A DNA stretch of 64,000 nucleotides from Paramecium octaurelia (taxonomy: Eukaryota; Ciliophora; Oligohymenophorea; Peniculida; Parameciidae), in contig CAJJDP010000016.1 of the NCBI GenBank assembly GCA_905182995.1, positions 558,001-622,000 of the forward strand. The letters run 5' to 3'. Every line of letters begins with the position of its first letter. Position 1 is the stretch's first letter. Made by a program: the position numbers and the translations under genes. Positions 60,948-64,000 of the stretch are shown piece by piece. Under the pieces are notes generated by a model that saw nothing but the letters and a program-made list of their open reading frames with translations, did no database searches and was not told where the DNA came from.

Positions 60948-62036
60948 TCAATCTAACAGCTCTGGCAGAATTTCTTCGGATTTTCCTATCAACCAGAATG
61001 TATTTCCAACTTCGATAACGGGTTCTGGATTTATTTCAATTATTGTGGCTTTCTTCTTGATAAATTCGCACACCATAGTTTTTGCAAAATGAGTTTATAA
61101 AGTTGAACCAATTACTATAATGGTGTCATACTTTTTTGATAACTCTTATATTTCGGTTATCCTGCAATTTTCATCTAGAATCTCATCATCAAGTAGCAAT
61201 AAATGAGGTCTTCCTTTTGATCCACATATAGGGCATTTTGGAATTTCGTTTAATTCTAAGTCTGGAATATCATAAACAGTCATTAATTCCGCTTCTTAAA
61301 ATGTACATTCATACAAACATCTCATATATTTGATATTACCGTTAATTTCATAAATCTGTTTGTTATAACCATAATTAATCTCTTCAGATTCAAAAATAGA
61401 AACCAATAAATTATCAATACTTAGATTAACAATCAAAGCATCCTTATTTTTTTCTTTAAAATTCTTTATAGCAAGATGACCAGCATTTGGTATTTTATCT
61501 TCTGCTAATTTTTTAAATTATTTATGCCATTCCCAATATATTTCTGGATAATCTACTAAGAAATCTTTAGTTTTTAGTTTAGATAAAGGGTAATTGCATT
61601 CTCCTTATATCCATACTCCATTCTACTCTTTTGATGTAGGAATACCACTTGCTTAGCTAAGACCTGAACCACATAAAATCACAGTATTCTTAGTGATTAA
61701 TTATTTTGCTTCATTTATAGTCAATTCTAAAGCAGTTTTTGGATTATGCTCACTTGCCCTTATACTATTCGAAATTAAGGATTTTCCTATGCTTTCAAGT
61801 AGTTTATCCATTGTGACACTAAATGTTTTTTAAAAGTTGTCAATATTATCAACAGTTGATCTTGCCTACTCTTAGACATCATCTATTGTTTAGAATGTAA
61901 GTTTCATTTTTTATAGAGTTTCAGTTGATCTATCCTGAGATTCTTAGATTTCTTGCTATATTTTCTCATACCTCATTTTTTCTTACAGTTGTTTTTCATC
62001 AAGCTCTTCTTCTTATTCTTAAACTTTTTAATCCAT
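60948..62036 (-). CDS. Sirtuin-like (Sir2 family) protein lacking the catalytic histidine
   Basis: Intronless frame of 362 residues. A charged N-terminal extension of about 130 residues precedes a Sir2 fold: ILCGSGLSQASGIPT (for GAGxSxxSGIPxFR), NAGHLAIKNF, NLSIDNL (for TQNxDxL), a zinc site (RCLYEC and CPICG) and IVIGSTLQTHFA. Sirtuins are NAD+-dependent deacylases. Here the residue normally His in VELHGN is Asn (YEINGN), the FR of the NAD loop is SK, and the TQN is NLS. It probably binds NAD+ weakly or acts as a non-catalytic module. Copy errors are unlikely, because the frame is clean throughout. Confidence 0.85.
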
Positions 62037-62057
62037 TTGTATAAAATGAAAATTTAT

Positions 62058-64000
62058 TCAAAATTTATTAGTTTATATTAATACATTATCAACAAAATTT
62101 TACATCTCACTTTCCGAAATAGGATAAGAATCCTTTTTTTTTAATTGTCTAATCATCCTCTTTAATTGGACTTAAAGGAGTATTTTAAGAATTTTAATTC
62201 TTTTTTTCTTTTTTTGCAATTGAAGTTTCAAGTTTCTTCAACTTAGCCTGAAAATACTCCTTTTCAGTCAATATTTAATTATATAATAAAGTGCTTTCTT
62301 ATGCTTATTTTTCAGCTCTTTTTACTTCTGATTTTAAGAAATTTACCTCTTCAGCCCAACTTAACTTGGCAGTAATAAAATGAGTTTCAAGCTTATGTAA
62401 TGATTATTTTAACTATTCCTAGTCTATTCTCAAATCTCTTTCTTATGAATAATCAAGTTTTCCTTTTCTTAAGTTCTATATTTCTAATAATTGTGCTTTA
62501 ATCTCTTATTATAAGACACCAACCAAATGTTCATAATTTTCGATTTCTTCTGCTAATTATCTAAATAAATAATAAGTTTATTTTACTCATTTTGGTGTTT
62601 AACAGAATGTAATTCTACCTTCAATTATTCCATCTCTTAATATCTTCTTTTAGTATTCACACTTGCATTTGAGATTCTAGATGATGCAAACATATGTCCT
62701 GCTCCATTTTTTGACTGGGGAGTTTATGGAACTTATTGATGAAAACTATCTTCACTCTGTTAAGTATTATGTGGTTTCTCTATTGAAATTTCTTCGGTTA
62801 GTAATTCACTTAGGAGATTTCCTCCTTATCCTTACTCTTCCTATTATGAAGGCAATCGCTCACTAGGTAAATGAATCTTCTGCATTTATAATTACTCTTC
62901 ATAATAAAACTTAGTTTCTTGCAATTATTATTCTAGATGATTAACTTATAATTCTAAATCATCAATTTATTGTTATGAGCTATTATTATATTGTCTAAGT
63001 TCATCCATATCTTGAATCTATTTTCTAATATTATTCTCCAATTTAACATTTAGTTTAACTAATTCATCTCTTTGCTTTTAAAGAATTGTTTTCTCTCTCT
63101 ATAAATTAGAATATTATTTAAATGCATCCTCACACTTTCTGTCACTTTTTAATACTTATTACAATGCAGATGATAATTTTTTTTGCATCTCAGCATGTCT
63201 GCCTTCATAAAAACTAACTTCCTTATACTTTTCATCCTTAACTTATTATAATAATTTCTCCTAATTAACTAATAGCTTATCTTAATTCTTAATTTTCTCC
63301 TCATATAGATTAATCTAATGAAGCAGATCTTATTCAACAGATTTTGATTCATTAATTTAATGACTAATGCTGTCTAACACTCGTTCTGTAATTTCATGCT
63401 CTAATTTCATTAATCTTTCATCAAAATGCAACTAGTCTTATTCTATTTTCTAATTCAATTCCTATACTAATTATTTTAAATTTTAAATTTTAATATCCTT
63501 TTCATCATCTACATCAGAACTATGAACTTAATCGTGAAAAGTCTCTTAGATCTATGATGAACATTCAAGTTGGCTTTTTAGATCTTATATAACTTTTTCT
63601 TTTTCAACAATTAATGCAATTGCTGTTTCTTCCATTTTAACTAACTATTATTTTAATTCATCAATTTCCTCATTCTCAGGCTTTCTTTTTAAACTCTATA
63701 TTTCTTTTTGCAATTTCAACTATAAATTTATTAACATAATAAACTTCATTTGCTTTATATTCTAACAATTTATTTTCAGCTTCTGACAATTTTTATTCAA
63801 GTTGAGTAGCAAATGATTAAATTTCACCCGTTCCTATTGAACTAATCTAGGTGTTTATTTCATTCTCCAATTCACCTGTTCTCTTCCTCTCTCTCTCAAG
63901 TTCATTTGATAGCTTTTTTTATCAATATAAACAATACTTCTAATATCTGCTGTTTAAATTGAAATTCTTAAACCCTTAATTATTTTTAAAGTGCCTCTAT
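62058..64000 (-). CDS. Long coiled-coil protein, cut by the window edge
   Basis: The C-terminal end is in the window, with its TGA at 62058; the start lies beyond 64000. The sequence is coiled coil over most of its length, with a Pro/Gly/Ser-containing break around 62650-62880 and one clear 26-nt intron near 62575. The tail reads TPLSPIKEDDQTIKKKDSYPISESEM. No motor, kinase or membrane motif is visible in the part present. It could be any large cytoskeletal or centrosomal coiled-coil protein. Further introns may be hidden. Confidence 0.68.

Overview
The window looks like ciliate macronuclear DNA, most probably Paramecium. It is very AT-rich. TAA and TAG occur inside almost every gene where homologues have glutamine, and only TGA ends frames. 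Genes are packed with gaps often under 100 bp, and introns are tiny (about 17-40 nt, GT...AG). Read with the standard code, the genes fall apart into short meaningless frames, so every gene below was read with TAA/TAG = Gln. All domain calls come from reading motifs by eye; no database search was possible.

Layout. 1-8.5 kb: Rab2-like GTPase (-), an unknown protein, a WD40 protein, a coiled-coil protein and an outer-dynein-arm docking-complex-like protein (+). 8.5-14.6 kb: RING membrane protein, unknown 742-residue protein, EF-hand protein and tail-anchored protein (-). 14.8-17.4 kb: RPA43-like RNA polymerase I subunit (+) and an FHA/RINGv protein with a myristoylation signal (-). 17.6-19 kb: a decayed Sen1-like helicase. 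19-24.2 kb: polyQ membrane protein (-), Aurora-like kinase (+), two unknowns (-) and ribosomal protein S28 (+). 24.2-30.8 kb: gene-poor, with short or uncertain frames, one clear secreted barrel protein (27.2 kb) and gene remnants. 30.8-42 kb: three-repeat Myb protein (+), then on the minus strand two unknowns, a double cyclic-nucleotide-binding protein, a pepsin-like protease, a Qc-type SNARE and N-myristoyltransferase. 42.4-45.6 kb: an unknown protein and an exosome RNase PH-type subunit, inside a 1,316-bp exact duplication around a single N that is almost certainly an assembly artefact. 45.6-64 kb: coiled-coil proteins, PP2C phosphatase, LRR/coiled-coil/EF-hand protein, second Rab2-like GTPase, CCDC96-like ciliary protein, a long protein ending in a hydrolase-like domain, a sirtuin-like protein lacking its catalytic histidine, and a coiled-coil gene running off the end.

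Shared themes: cilia (docking complex, CCDC96-like, LRR/EF-hand protein), membrane traffic (two Rabs, SNARE), signalling (Aurora kinase, PP2C, cyclic-nucleotide and Ca2+ binding) and RNA synthesis/turnover (RPA43, exosome, S28). The FHA/RINGv protein begins MGNCQC, so it is a plausible substrate of the myristoyltransferase encoded 23 kb away. I found no tRNA, rRNA, CRISPR array, telomere repeat or recognisable transposon.
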